From Gordonia pseudamarae (lineage in GTDB: Bacteria; Actinomycetota; Actinomycetes; Mycobacteriales; Mycobacteriaceae), in the NCBI RefSeq assembly GCF_025273675.1, contig NZ_CP045809.1, forward strand, positions 1 to 64,000: DNA of 64,000 nt, read 5' to 3'. Positions 38,396-48,499 of this stretch are shown here, piece by piece. The translations under genes were made by a program, and so were the position numbers. The notes under the pieces were generated by a model. It made no database searches and was not told the origin of the DNA. It saw only the letters and a list, made by a program, of their open reading frames with translations. Numbering within the stretch: the first letter of the stretch is position 1; every line of letters starts with the position of its first letter.

Positions 38396-39430
38396 TCAGC
38401 CGCCCTGTGAGCCGATCCAGAAATAGCCGATCGCGGCGAGTACGAAGGCCGTTATCCACAGCCAGCCGAGCCATTTGGCGGCCACCGCGAACGGCGTCCC
38501 GAGCTCCCCGGTATCGCGAATCGTCCGCAGCGACGAGTAGGCCAGGTAGACGCCGATCGGTGCGGTCACCCCGAGCACCGACAGGACCAGCGCCACGATC
38601 GACAGGGTGTTGGTTCCCGCGGCCGGTGTGTTCCCCGCCGGTGTGTTCCCGGCAGGGGCGGTTCGCCCGGCGCGGGCACGTTCTGTGGCCACCCTCATCT
38701 CCTCGACATCCCCGACGTCCCGGGTGGCGTGGTCGCTGCCAAGGGCGTCACTGTCACCGTAGTGACTGTCGCCGCGGAGGTCGGGAGACACACCGGCGAC
38801 CGCGCGTTCGATCGTCGGCGATGCCTCGGAGGCGTCCTCATGTGCGATGTGCGGGGTTTCGGGCGGTTGCTGCGGGACCGGCCGGCTCTGCGGAACCGGC
38901 CCGCCCTGCGGGGGCCGGGCCTGCCGGTACTGGCCCGATCCGGGCCGGCCCAGGTCGTTCGGGCCGCGCCCGGGTTGATTCAGGTCGTTCGGGCCGCGCC
39001 CGGGCTGGGGCGGGCCGGGGTGCGGTGGTGCGGCCCGGGGTGGCAGCGGGCGTCGTCCGGGTGGTTGCGGGGGTCGTTGTTGCTGACCCGGCATCCGATA
39101 GCGGGTGTTGGCCGGCGGTCCGGAGACGGGTGCGCCCGGTGCGCCCTGAGGCCGGTGGCCGGGCGGCGGACCGGGCGGGCGACCCTGCGCCGGACCCTGT
39201 TGCGGTGCCGGGCCGCCGGAGTTCCAGCGGGCCCGTTGCCCGGCGAGCGGAGCATCGCCCGCGGCAGCGGGCCGATTGTCGGTGAGGGGGGCGTGCTCAC
39301 GTTCCCAGGGCGCCTGTGTCCGGGCCGACGGTGCGGTGCCGGCGCTCGGATCCGACCCGGGCCGGGCGGACGGTGCGCCGCCGTCCGCGGGGCGCGGGTC
39401 GTCGGGCTGTCCTTGCTGGTCGGCGATCAC
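38396..39430 (-). CDS. Pro/Gln-rich membrane protein (DUF4190-like C-terminus)
   Basis: The 344-residue product starts at GTG 39430, directly preceded by AAAGG. A disordered N-terminus (about 250 residues, Pro/Gly/Gln/Arg-rich, with GRGPNDL repeats) leads to two membrane segments (LSIVALVLSVLGVTAPIGVY and WLGWLWITAFVLAAIGYFWI), the layout of DUF4190. It sits where mycobacteria have Rv0008c, beside ppiA. No function is known to me. Confidence 0.72.
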   Translation of the reverse strand: MIADQQGQPDDPRPADGGAPSARPGSDPSAGTAPSARTQAPWEREHAPLTDNRPAAAGDAPLAGQRARWNSGGPAPQQGPAQGRPPGPPPGHRPQGAPGAPVSGPPANTRYRMPGQQQRPPQPPGRRPLPPRAAPPHPGPPQPGRGPNDLNQPGRGPNDLGRPGSGQYRQARPPQGGPVPQSRPVPQQPPETPHIAHEDASEASPTIERAVAGVSPDLRGDSHYGDSDALGSDHATRDVGDVEEMRVATERARAGRTAPAGNTPAGNTPAAGTNTLSIVALVLSVLGVTAPIGVYLAYSSLRTIRDTGELGTPFAVAAKWLGWLWITAFVLAAIGYFWIGSQGG

Positions 39431-39482
39431 CTTTACAAATTACCTATACCCGCGTGAAATGGGCACACCATCGGCCGGTCAA

Positions 39483-39686
39483 TCACGCGCCGGAAGCATT
39501 CGAGTCGGGGTCCCCGGTCCTCGCCGGTGCGGACTCGGGGCCGGCGGCCACGCCGAGTTCCTCGACGCGGGGGACGGTCGCCGACACCGGCGGACGCTCG
39601 GTGCGGGCCGCACGGACGGCGACGATCACTCCGCCGAGCAGGGCTGCGATCGCGGCGACGATGAGGGCGATTTTCGGTTTCGGCAC
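39483..39686 (-). CDS. Small single-pass membrane protein
   Basis: The 67-residue product starts at GTG 39686 with MPKPKIALIVAAIAALLGG, one membrane segment, then a basic and Pro/Ala-rich tail. The ribosome site is weak. It is divergent from ppiA. Small proteins of this kind are common at this place in related actinomycetes, but I cannot name a family. Confidence 0.6.
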   Translation of the reverse strand: MPKPKIALIVAAIAALLGGVIVAVRAARTERPPVSATVPRVEELGVAAGPESAPARTGDPDSNASGA

Positions 39687-39799
39687 GCCGTCAAGGGTAT
39701 AGGCGCCGACGCTGTTGTCGAATCTGCGCGCGTGGTGCCCTCACGAAGGAGGAACCGAATCGGCCCAGGTGAACCCCGCCGCGGTGGTCGGGTGGTTGT

Positions 39800-40330
39800 A
39801 TGGAGGGCGTGAGTAACAAGACACAGACCGCGACTCTGCACACCAACCGCGGCGACATCGTCGTCGAACTGTTCGGAAACCACGCACCCAAGACCGTTGC
39901 CAACTTCACCGGCCTCGCCGACGGCAGCAAGGACTACAGCGAGTCCAATGCGGCCGGCTCCGCCGAAGGCCCGTTCTACGACGGATCGGTCTTCCACCGC
40001 GTCATCGCCGGCTTCATGATCCAGGGCGGCGACCCCACCGGTACCGGCCGTGGCGGCCCGGGCTACCGCTTCGAGGACGAGTTCCACCCCGAGCTGCAGT
40101 TCGACCGTCCGTACCTGCTGGCGATGGCCAACGCCGGACCGGGCACCAACGGTTCGCAGTTCTTCATCACCGTCGGCCCCACGCCGCACCTGAACCGTCG
40201 GCACACCATCTTCGGTGAGGTCACCGACCCGGCCTCGCAGAAGGTCGTCGATGCGATCGCCACCACGCAGACCGGCCCGGGCGACCGTCCCGTCGACGCC
40301 GTCGTGATCGAGAAGGTGGAAATCAGCTGA
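39800..40330 (+). CDS. ppiA: Cyclophilin-type peptidyl-prolyl isomerase
   Basis: Cyclophilins catalyse cis-trans isomerisation of proline bonds in folding proteins. The 176-residue product has the fold motifs FHRVIAGFMIQGGDPTGTG, GSQFFIT and HTIFGEV. ATG 39800 and GTG 39809 are both possible starts. There is no signal peptide, so it is cytoplasmic, like mycobacterial PpiA (Rv0009). Its TGA stop overlaps the proposed CTG start of the rhomboid gene. Confidence 0.95.
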   Translation: MEGVSNKTQTATLHTNRGDIVVELFGNHAPKTVANFTGLADGSKDYSESNAAGSAEGPFYDGSVFHRVIAGFMIQGGDPTGTGRGGPGYRFEDEFHPELQFDRPYLLAMANAGPGTNGSQFFITVGPTPHLNRRHTIFGEVTDPASQKVVDAIATTQTGPGDRPVDAVVIEKVEIS

Positions 40331-41259
40331 GCGTAGCTTTTCCGCAGGGCGGGCCGGCGCTCACGTGTTACCGGCATCGGGATCGCCCCACCGGCCTGGG
40401 ATGCAGCCGGTGCGGGCGGCCTGCCTGCCCCGAGTGTCTACGACCGGCCGCGGTCGGTCAGCACTGTCTGGAGTGCCTGCGTGCCGATGGCGCGGTGCAG
40501 CCTCGTCAGGTGCGCCGCGGGCTGACCGGCCACGCGGTCGCGCCGGCGGTCGCACAGCCGCGGACCATGCGGTACCCGTTCCTCACCTACGGGCTGATCG
40601 CTGTCAACGTGATCATCTTCGTGGTGTGCGTGGGCCAGGCGGGGGGCACCGACATGCTCGATTCGTCGTTGTTCACCGATTGGGCATTGTTCAAGCCGTT
40701 CGTCGCCGACGGTGAGTACTGGCGACTGATCACCGCCGGCTTTCTGCATTTCTCCCTCACGCATGTCGGCGTCAACATGCTGTCGCTGTATCTGCTGGGC
40801 CGGGATTTGGAGCCGGCCATCGGCTACCCGCGGTACGCGGGTGTGTACCTGGCCTCGCTGGTGGGTGGCAGTGCGGCGGTGATGCTGTTCGCCGGGGATC
40901 TGACGATCAACGCGGGTGCCTCGGGAGCGATCTACGGTCTGATGGGCGCGATGTTGGTGATCGTGCTGCATATGCGGGCGTCGCCGGTCCCGGTGCTCTC
41001 GATCATCGGTCTCAATGTCGTGCTGTCGATCACCGTGCCGGGGATCTCGCTGGCCGCACACCTGGGCGGTCTGCTGTTCGGCGCGCTGGCGACCGCCGGC
41101 CTGATCTATGTGCCGCGGCTCGCGGGCGAGGGATTCCGCGGTGCGGCGGCGGCGAGCCGACTGGGCTGGGCGGTCATCGTGACGCTGCTTGTGGTGGGTA
41201 TGGCGATCGGGGTGGGCGCCGCCCTGTCCTACGAGTCGACCTTGACGATCATCCGCTGA
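40327..41259 (+). CDS. Rhomboid-family intramembrane serine protease with N-terminal zinc ribbon (CTG start proposed)
   Basis: Rhomboids cleave membrane proteins within the bilayer. The catalytic serine is Ser199 in GASGAIYG and the histidine His245 in AAHLGG, among six or seven membrane segments; WRLITAGFLHFSLTH is the usual rhomboid loop. The first ATG/GTG/TTG in frame is GTG 40495, which would cut off a clear cysteine-rich module encoded upstream (TCYRHRDRPTGLGCSRCG, then PACPECLRP and CLECL) that related rhomboids carry. Reading back, the only plausible start is CTG 40327, overlapping the ppiA stop and seven bases after GAAGGTGG. From there the product is 310 residues. Confidence 0.82.
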   Translation: MSVAFPQGGPALTCYRHRDRPTGLGCSRCGRPACPECLRPAAVGQHCLECLRADGAVQPRQVRRGLTGHAVAPAVAQPRTMRYPFLTYGLIAVNVIIFVVCVGQAGGTDMLDSSLFTDWALFKPFVADGEYWRLITAGFLHFSLTHVGVNMLSLYLLGRDLEPAIGYPRYAGVYLASLVGGSAAVMLFAGDLTINAGASGAIYGLMGAMLVIVLHMRASPVPVLSIIGLNVVLSITVPGISLAAHLGGLLFGALATAGLIYVPRLAGEGFRGAAAASRLGWAVIVTLLVVGMAIGVGAALSYESTLTIIR

Positions 41260-41331
41260 AACACCGGCCGGGTCGTGACAACGACCCGGCCGGTGCCGCG
41301 TGGGCTGTGCGCCCATGCCGATACCCGATGG

Positions 41332-42711
41332 CTACGGGCTGTACGTCCACACCGACACCCAGTCGACCATCAGGTTGCCGCTGTTGGTGCCCGCGCCATT
41401 GGTCTCGGTCTGCAACTGCCAGCGCATGGGTTTGTCGGGGACCCAGTTGGTGGTGTTCAGGACCACGGTGTCATCGAGCAGGAGCCGGACCCGGCCCGGC
41501 ATCCACTCGATGGTGTACGTGTGCCAGTCGGTGAACCGTGCCTGGGTGTTGACCGCCATCTGGCAGCCGTTCACACATGAACCCTGACCGGCGTAGTGGT
41601 GATAGCCCCAGGCGGTTCCGGACAGCGGCGCCTCGGGGAAGTCGATCTCCCCGTCCCACGGCCAGTTCTCCGATTGCGGCCACAGCAGCCACGCCACGCT
41701 GTATTCCGACAGTGTGGGCGTATCCACCTTCATCCGGGCGCTGTATCGCCCGTATGTCTGATACTGCGAGTTGTCGGCGATGATGGGCGACGGATTGGCC
41801 CCGGCCGGTCGGCCGTTCACGTTGTGCAGGTGGAAGTTGAGCACGCCGTTCCCGACACTGAGCACCTGATCGGGCCGGTAGGGGTTTCGTGGGACGGTGT
41901 CGACCCAGCACTGCGGGTAGGTGCGCCAGCGCTGTCCCTGTGCGCCGGTGTAGACGATCTGATCGGGGCTGCAGGGGTTGGCCCAGCTGCCGACGGCCGC
42001 GTCCTTGGTGAAGTCGTCCCAGAAGATCTGGCGCCAGTTTGTCAGATTCCCTTGTGGTACAGGCTGACCCGACGGATTCGTGGGTGGGGTGCCGCTACTC
42101 CCGACGACTTCCCAGTATTGGGCGTTGCTGCCGTTGCAGTCGTATTGGGTAATCGGATTTCCTGGTGTGTTGACGTTCCACATGTTGTCGATGCATCGGC
42201 CGGACACCCTGTTGACGTAGCTGTTCTGTGCGCCTCCGTCCCACTTGTGGTAGTTGGATCCGGTACACCGCTGCAGGGCCAGGCGGGCACCGTTGGCGCT
42301 GCTGTTGCCCTTGGGCCCGACACAGCGGCCGCGCATGCGCACCGTGCCGTTCTGGTCGCGGGTGATCTGTTGTGCCTGGGTCTGCGCGCAGTTGGCGAGG
42401 ACCAGCTCGGTTCCGACGGAGGTGCCGGGCGCTTCGATGCAGCGGCCGTTCGGTCCATTGCGCAGGTACACGCTGTTTTCGGCGGCGCTTGCCGGTGCGC
42501 CGGCGACGACGGGCGCGACCATGACGATGGTGGCGGTGAACGCGATGGTCAGGATCGCCAGACCCTGTGACCGGATCAACGATCTCCTGACGAAGCGTCG
42601 GGCTGTGGCCGCACGCCCGGATCGGGTCGGTGCCGACGGATCTGCACTGTTTGTCGGATCTGCACTGCTTGGATCTGCACTGCTTGGACCTGCACTGCTG
42701 GACGAACGCAT
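41332..42711 (-). CDS. Secreted GH16 glycanase with N-terminal ricin-type lectin domain
   Basis: GH16 enzymes cut beta-1,3 or beta-1,4 glucans and galactans. I place the start at ATG 42711 (AGGTG upstream; an ATG at 42753 is in frame), giving 459 residues. A Ser/Ala/Asp repeat and basic stretch precede a signal segment (LAILTIAFTATIVMVAPVV). A ricin B lectin domain follows (about 80-205), then a Pro-rich linker, then the GH16 domain with the catalytic motif E355-I-D357-F-P-E360. The likely role is cutting environmental or own-wall polysaccharide held by the lectin. Confidence 0.9.
   Translation of the reverse strand: MRSSSSAGPSSADPSSADPTNSADPSAPTRSGRAATARRFVRRSLIRSQGLAILTIAFTATIVMVAPVVAGAPASAAENSVYLRNGPNGRCIEAPGTSVGTELVLANCAQTQAQQITRDQNGTVRMRGRCVGPKGNSSANGARLALQRCTGSNYHKWDGGAQNSYVNRVSGRCIDNMWNVNTPGNPITQYDCNGSNAQYWEVVGSSGTPPTNPSGQPVPQGNLTNWRQIFWDDFTKDAAVGSWANPCSPDQIVYTGAQGQRWRTYPQCWVDTVPRNPYRPDQVLSVGNGVLNFHLHNVNGRPAGANPSPIIADNSQYQTYGRYSARMKVDTPTLSEYSVAWLLWPQSENWPWDGEIDFPEAPLSGTAWGYHHYAGQGSCVNGCQMAVNTQARFTDWHTYTIEWMPGRVRLLLDDTVVLNTTNWVPDKPMRWQLQTETNGAGTNSGNLMVDWVSVWTYSP
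42638..42700. repeat. 15-bp repeats in the 5' end of the GH16 gene
   Basis: GGATCTGCACTGCTT occurs at 42656-42670 and 42671-42685, with a variant (GGACCTGCACTGCTG) at 42686-42700 and a related unit from 42638. On the coding strand they give the PSSADPSSADP stretch before the signal segment. The unit length keeps the frame. Confidence 0.85.
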
Positions 42712-43061
42712 GAAGCACCTCACTCGTTGAGTAGTGACACGTTTGTGACGCATACGGGCTTGCGTAAGAGACGCCCCATGTGTAATAGGGCTGATGTTGA
42801 TGATGTGGTGCGAGTTGGTCAGTTGCCCAGGTCTGACGAATTTGTTACCAAACCGAAACTTCGGGTATGTGAATAGGTTCCCGGCTACGAAATAGCGGAT
42901 TGCGCATCGGTGAAGGCTGCGGCGAGGCCGGAGAGGACTCTCGGTGACCCGGACACGATGAAGCCGCCGAGGTCCGCCGTTCGGGTGATGGAGGCGCCGG
43001 TTCTGCTATTCGGGCGACGATATCGCCGCGTCGATCGTTCGGGCGACGATATCGCCGGGGG
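42712..43061. other. Intergenic region with a duplicated 20-bp sequence
   Basis: These 350 bp between the GH16 and PH-domain genes contain TTCGGGCGACGATATCGCCG twice, at 43009-43028 and 43038-43057, nine bp apart. The copies contain CGATATCG palindromes and end four bases before the PH-domain gene's stop. The GH16 promoter should lie at about 42720-42860. Nothing else is evident. Confidence 0.6.
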
Positions 43062-43589
43062 TTACCGTTCGGTGACGAATCCGGCTTCCGACAACGCGTC
43101 GGCGACCTCGTGCAGGTCGGCGCCGAGGTCCCAGCGGTTGAAGACGATGAGCGTGGTATCGCGCGGGTGGTCCGGGGCGGCGGGCAGATCGTCCCTACAT
43201 TCGTTCCAAGAGTCGGCAGGGTCCGGGGAGCCGGGTTCGGCCACGACCTCGATCTCGAGTTGCCCGGTCCGCCGGCCGATGCGGCGCAGCGTCCGAAGCC
43301 GAATCCGGTCGATGTCGGCCGGACCGTAGGTACTGCGGCCGCCGATGGTGCGAACGACGATCCGCGGGCCGTCGCCGCGTATCAGGGTGAGTCGGGGGCG
43401 TACGAGCAGCGCGTACGCGGCGAATCCGAGCAGCATGACGGCCGCCACGGTCATCAGCACCGCGCCGACGGCATCGGAGGCGACGGTGAGGGCGCCGACC
43501 AGCAGGAACAGCCCACCGACCGCTATCGCCGCAGCGGCGGCCGGGGGGGTCGACCACTCGAGGTCGGCGGTATCAACAGAATCATCCAC
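43062..43589 (-). CDS. PH-domain membrane protein (Rv0010c-like)
   Basis: The 175-residue product starts at GTG 43589. Two membrane segments (AAIAVGGLFLLVGALTVA and VGAVLMTVAAVMLLGFAAYA) precede a bacterial PH-like domain (about 70-175, from LVRPRLTLIRGDGPRIVV). It matches the Rv0010c position between ppiA and crgA. Its role is not known. Confidence 0.85.
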   Translation of the reverse strand: MDDSVDTADLEWSTPPAAAAAIAVGGLFLLVGALTVASDAVGAVLMTVAAVMLLGFAAYALLVRPRLTLIRGDGPRIVVRTIGGRSTYGPADIDRIRLRTLRRIGRRTGQLEIEVVAEPGSPDPADSWNECRDDLPAAPDHPRDTTLIVFNRWDLGADLHEVADALSEAGFVTER

Positions 43590-43672
43590 AGGACTTACTC
43601 ACAACTGGGGATGAATGACAGGGGTGTCATTCCACAGCTGGGGATGGATTGTGCACACTTGCTGTGGACAGG
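43590..43672. promoter_or_regulatory. Short intergenic with DnaA-like boxes and a hairpin
   Basis: GAATGACA and TGTCATTC (43613-43620 and 43625-43632) form an 8-bp hairpin with a GGGG loop. Weak DnaA-like sites include TCATCCACA just inside the PH gene's start (43582-43590) and TGTGGACAG at 43663-43671. CTGGGGATG occurs twice. The hairpin may end crgA transcription. Confidence 0.4.
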
Positions 43673-43963
43673 TCACCGCCAGCGCATCGTCATCAGCAGC
43701 CCGACGACCATGAACGCGAACCCGATCAGGAAGTTCCACGGTCCGAGCTCATACATCCAGTTCAGGATCTTGCCGTCGGCGCCGAGAGCGCTGGGGGTGG
43801 CGACCAGGTAGAAGACGATCAGCCACAGCAGGCCGAACAGCATCAGACCCAGCATCACCGCCACATAGATGGAACTCGACGGCCCGGTCTTCACCTTCAC
43901 CGGCGTGCGACTGGCCGGGTTGATGGTGTAGTCGGTCTTCTTCCTGACTTTTGACTTGGGCAT
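43673..43963 (-). CDS. crgA: Cell division protein CrgA
   Basis: CrgA is a small two-segment membrane protein that helps place and stabilise the divisome and recruits penicillin-binding proteins in mycobacteria. The 96-residue product starts at ATG 43963 after GAGGAA. It has the conserved start [13 protein letters not shown] and two membrane segments, the second ending [10 protein letters not shown]. In M. tuberculosis Rv0012 lies between crgA and trpG; here only repeats fill the gap. Confidence 0.95.
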   Translation of the reverse strand: MPKSKVRKKTDYTINPASRTPVKVKTGPSSSIYVAVMLGLMLFGLLWLIVFYLVATPSALGADGKILNWMYELGPWNFLIGFAFMVVGLLMTMRWR

Positions 43964-44100
43964 GACTTCCTCGTTGATCTTGCCCCGGCGCGCATCAGCT
44001 GCGTGCACCCGTACTGCTACGGGCAGGGGCGTGGGCGGGGGCTCTCCCCGCCGGGAACGTGCTTGCTGACTACGGTATCCCACCTGGTCGGCTCAGGGCC

Positions 44101-44148
44101 AAGACAAGGCGGGGTCAAGACAAGGCGGGGTCAAGACAAGGCGCGGAC
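44101..44148. repeat. Nearly three copies of a 16-bp tandem repeat
   Basis: AAGACAAGGCGGGGTC is repeated at 44101-44116 and 44117-44132, with a degraded third copy at 44133-44148. It lies in the 205-bp gap between crgA and trpG, just before the trpG stop. Confidence 0.9.
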
Positions 44149-44168
44149 CACGTGCGCCTGCGGGTGGG

Positions 44169-44828
44169 TCAGCCGATCGCCGCGGCCATCTGCGCCTCCA
44201 ACTCGGCCACCGTCGGTTCCGGTACGTCGATCCCGCACAGGACGAGCCAGTTGGCCAACATGCGGTGCCCACCCTGTGTGAGCACACTCTCCGGATGGAA
44301 CTGGACCCCGTGGATCGGCAGATCGCGATGCATCATCGCCATTACGATGCCGGTGTCGGTGCGTCCGGTGACCACCAGTTCGTCCGGGATCGTCTCGGGT
44401 ACCACGGTCAGCGAGTGGTATCGGGTCGCCGTGAACGGGCTGGGCAGCCCCGCGAGCACCCCCAGATCGTCGTGGTAGACCTGCGACGTCTTGCCGTGCA
44501 GCAGCTCGGGTGCCCGGTCGACGGTCCCACCGAAGTAGGCGCCGATGGCCTGGTGGCCAAGGCATACGCCGAGCAACGGTTTACCGGTCCGTGCGGCCAC
44601 CCCGACCAGCGGCATCGTCGCACCCGCCCGCTGCGGAGTGCCCGGTCCGGGGCTCAGCAACACCCCGTCGAACTCGGCGACAGCGGCCTCGTACGCGGCG
44701 GCATCGCCGCTGAGCGCATCCTCGTCGTTGCGCCAGACAACGGTCTGCACCGACAACTGACCCAGGTACTGGACCAGGTTGTATACAAAACTGTCGTAGT
44801 TGTCGATGACCAGGATGCGTCCGCTCAC
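44169..44828 (-). CDS. trpG: Glutamine amidotransferase of anthranilate/aminodeoxychorismate synthase (TrpG/PabA type)
   Basis: The 219-residue class I amidotransferase supplies ammonia from glutamine to anthranilate synthase (tryptophan) or aminodeoxychorismate synthase (folate). It has the catalytic Cys in GVCLGHQ, and the His and Glu in QFHPES near residue 178. The start is ATG 44828. The partner subunit is not in this window, so the pathway cannot be decided; the mycobacterial equivalent beside pknB is called trpG. Confidence 0.93.
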   Translation of the reverse strand: MSGRILVIDNYDSFVYNLVQYLGQLSVQTVVWRNDEDALSGDAAAYEAAVAEFDGVLLSPGPGTPQRAGATMPLVGVAARTGKPLLGVCLGHQAIGAYFGGTVDRAPELLHGKTSQVYHDDLGVLAGLPSPFTATRYHSLTVVPETIPDELVVTGRTDTGIVMAMMHRDLPIHGVQFHPESVLTQGGHRMLANWLVLCGIDVPEPTVAELEAQMAAAIG

Positions 44829-45006
44829 CCGCTCAGGCTACCTGCCCCGGCAACCGGAATACCCACCCCGGAATGCCCACCCCGCGCGCCGGATGCCCGG
44901 TCACGGCGACGCCGAGTACATTTCCGGTCGCCCAGGTGGGCTGAGTCCGGTGGGTCAAGGGCCGGAAGACGCAGGCCCGGCGGCTCAGTTCCGCATTTAC
45001 CGGGTG

Positions 45007-46923
45007 TTAGTTCGGCAGCAGGCTGGCGCGGCCCACCACCACCGACACCTGTTCGTTCTTGTCGGTCCGGGTACCCGAGGAGGGCGACTGGCTCAGGATC
45101 CTGCCGTCGTCGCGACTGCCGAGCGGTACGTTGCGGTAGGTCACCTCCAGCCGGCCACCCTCGTAGCCGACACCGGAAAGGATGGTCCGGGCCTGGGCCG
45201 GGGTGCGTCCGGTGACATCCGGGACGGTGTACCGGTTACCGCGCGAGATAGTGACCTCGACGGTGGTGCCGATGATCACGGTGGTTCCGGCACTGGGTGC
45301 GGAATTGATCACGTCACCCTTGTCGACCTCGCTGTCGGCTTGGGTGGTGGTCATCTGCAGGCCGTTCTGCTCGAGAATGACCCGTGCCTGTGATTCGCTG
45401 AGCCCGTTGATCTCGGGGATGGTGACCATCTTGGGGCCGGTGCCGATGTAGATCACGACCGCGCCGTTGACGGGGGTCTCGGTGCCGGTGGGCGGCGTGG
45501 TACTGACGACCCTGTCGCGCAACTCCTCGGTGGAGTCGACGGTGTCGAGCTTCACGTTGGAGAATCCGAGCACGTCAAGTGCATTCTCGGCTTCGTCCTG
45601 TGTCTTGCCGCGCAGGTCGGGTATCGGTTGGCGTTGCGGGCCCGTGGACACGTACAGCGTCACCTCGGAGCCGTCGTCGGCCTTGATGCCAGGGCCGGGA
45701 GCGGTCCGGGTGACCTTGCCCGCGGCGACGTCGAGACTGGCCTCACCGAGACGTTTGACCTTGAATCCGGCGGTCTCGAGAAGGGAACGGGCCTCATCGG
45801 CCGATCTACCGTCGACCGCGGGCACCGCGACCTGTGGTACCTCGTCCGAGCTCCACGGAGCCCAGAACACGAGGATCCCGGCGACTAGCACGAGCACGGC
45901 CGCGAGTGCGCCGAGGACCAGCAGTGGGCGCCGCCGGTCCGGCGATTCGTCGACCTGCTCGACGCCGCCGGTGCCACGGTCGGCGCCGCCGCGACCGGTG
46001 GTACGCAGGCCGCGGCGGGGCCCGGTGTCGAGCAGATCGGTGCGTTCTTCCTCGCTGAGCAGCATCGGCGCGGACGGCTTGCCGCCGGCGAGCACCTTGA
46101 TGAGGTCGGCACGCAGGTCGGCCGCCGACTGATACCGGTTGGCCGGATTCTTGCTCATCGCCTTGAGGATCACGGAGTCCAGTTCGGGCGAAAGGTCGGT
46201 ACGGATCGACGACGGCCGGGGCGGCTCCTCGTGGACGTGCTGGTGGGCGACGGCGACAGGGGAGTCGCCGGTGAACGGCGGCTGGCCGGTGAGCAATTCG
46301 AACAGGACGCAGCCCATCGAGTAGATGTCGCTGCGCGGATCGACCTTGATGCCGCGCGCCTGCTCCGGCGACAGGTACTGCGCGGTACCCATCACCGCGG
46401 ACGTCTGCGTCATCGTGGATGTCGAGTCGTTCATCGCGCGGGCGATGCCGAAGTCCATCACCTTCACCGCGCCGGTGATGTCGATCATCACGTTGGCGGG
46501 CTTCATGTCCCGGTGCACGATGCCGTTGCGGTGCGAGAAGTCCATCGCGGCGGCCACGTCGGCCATCCACGTCATCACCTGGCGCGGCGAGAGCGGTCCT
46601 TCACTGCGCAGGATGTCGCGCAACGTCTTGCCGTCGACGTACTCCATCACGATGAACGGCAGCGGGCCGCCCTCGGTCTGGGATTCGCCGGTATCGAAGA
46701 CCTGGACGATCGTCGGATGATTGAGCTTGGCGGCGTTCTGCGCCTCGCGCCGGAATCGCAGGTAGAACGACGGATCGCGGGCGAGATCGGCACGTAGCAC
46801 CTTCACCGCTACGTCGCGGTTGAGCAGGGTGTCGCGGGCGAAATGGACCTCGGACATACCACCGAAGCCGAGAGTTTCGCCGAGTTCGTACCGGTTGGAC
46901 AGGTGGTGAGGCGTCGACGTCAT
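45007..46923 (-). CDS. pknB: Ser/Thr protein kinase PknB with four PASTA domains
   Basis: PknB is a membrane kinase that senses muropeptides and phosphorylates growth and division proteins. The 638-residue product has a kinase domain (10-275) with glycine loop LGFGGMSEV, Lys41, catalytic Asp139 in HRDMKPAN and DFG at 157-159. Threonines 170-174 in the activation loop match autophosphorylation sites. A membrane segment (about 333-357) precedes four PASTA repeats (about 362-638). The neighbours pknA-pbpA-rodA-pstP-fhaB-fhaA give its operon and substrates. Confidence 0.98.
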   Translation of the reverse strand: MTSTPHHLSNRYELGETLGFGGMSEVHFARDTLLNRDVAVKVLRADLARDPSFYLRFRREAQNAAKLNHPTIVQVFDTGESQTEGGPLPFIVMEYVDGKTLRDILRSEGPLSPRQVMTWMADVAAAMDFSHRNGIVHRDMKPANVMIDITGAVKVMDFGIARAMNDSTSTMTQTSAVMGTAQYLSPEQARGIKVDPRSDIYSMGCVLFELLTGQPPFTGDSPVAVAHQHVHEEPPRPSSIRTDLSPELDSVILKAMSKNPANRYQSAADLRADLIKVLAGGKPSAPMLLSEEERTDLLDTGPRRGLRTTGRGGADRGTGGVEQVDESPDRRRPLLVLGALAAVLVLVAGILVFWAPWSSDEVPQVAVPAVDGRSADEARSLLETAGFKVKRLGEASLDVAAGKVTRTAPGPGIKADDGSEVTLYVSTGPQRQPIPDLRGKTQDEAENALDVLGFSNVKLDTVDSTEELRDRVVSTTPPTGTETPVNGAVVIYIGTGPKMVTIPEINGLSESQARVILEQNGLQMTTTQADSEVDKGDVINSAPSAGTTVIIGTTVEVTISRGNRYTVPDVTGRTPAQARTILSGVGYEGGRLEVTYRNVPLGSRDDGRILSQSPSSGTRTDKNEQVSVVVGRASLLPN

Positions 46924-47038
46924 GGGTGGCTACTCACCGTCCTTCTCTTCTCGGTCAGCTTACTCGGCGAAATGATGGCCGCGGCAGGCGCGGGGCTCGT
47001 CGGTGTGTGGTTCGCCGGGGTGGGGCGTGCGTCGGCGG

Positions 47039-48495
<1,457 letters not shown>

Positions 48496-48499
<4 letters not shown>

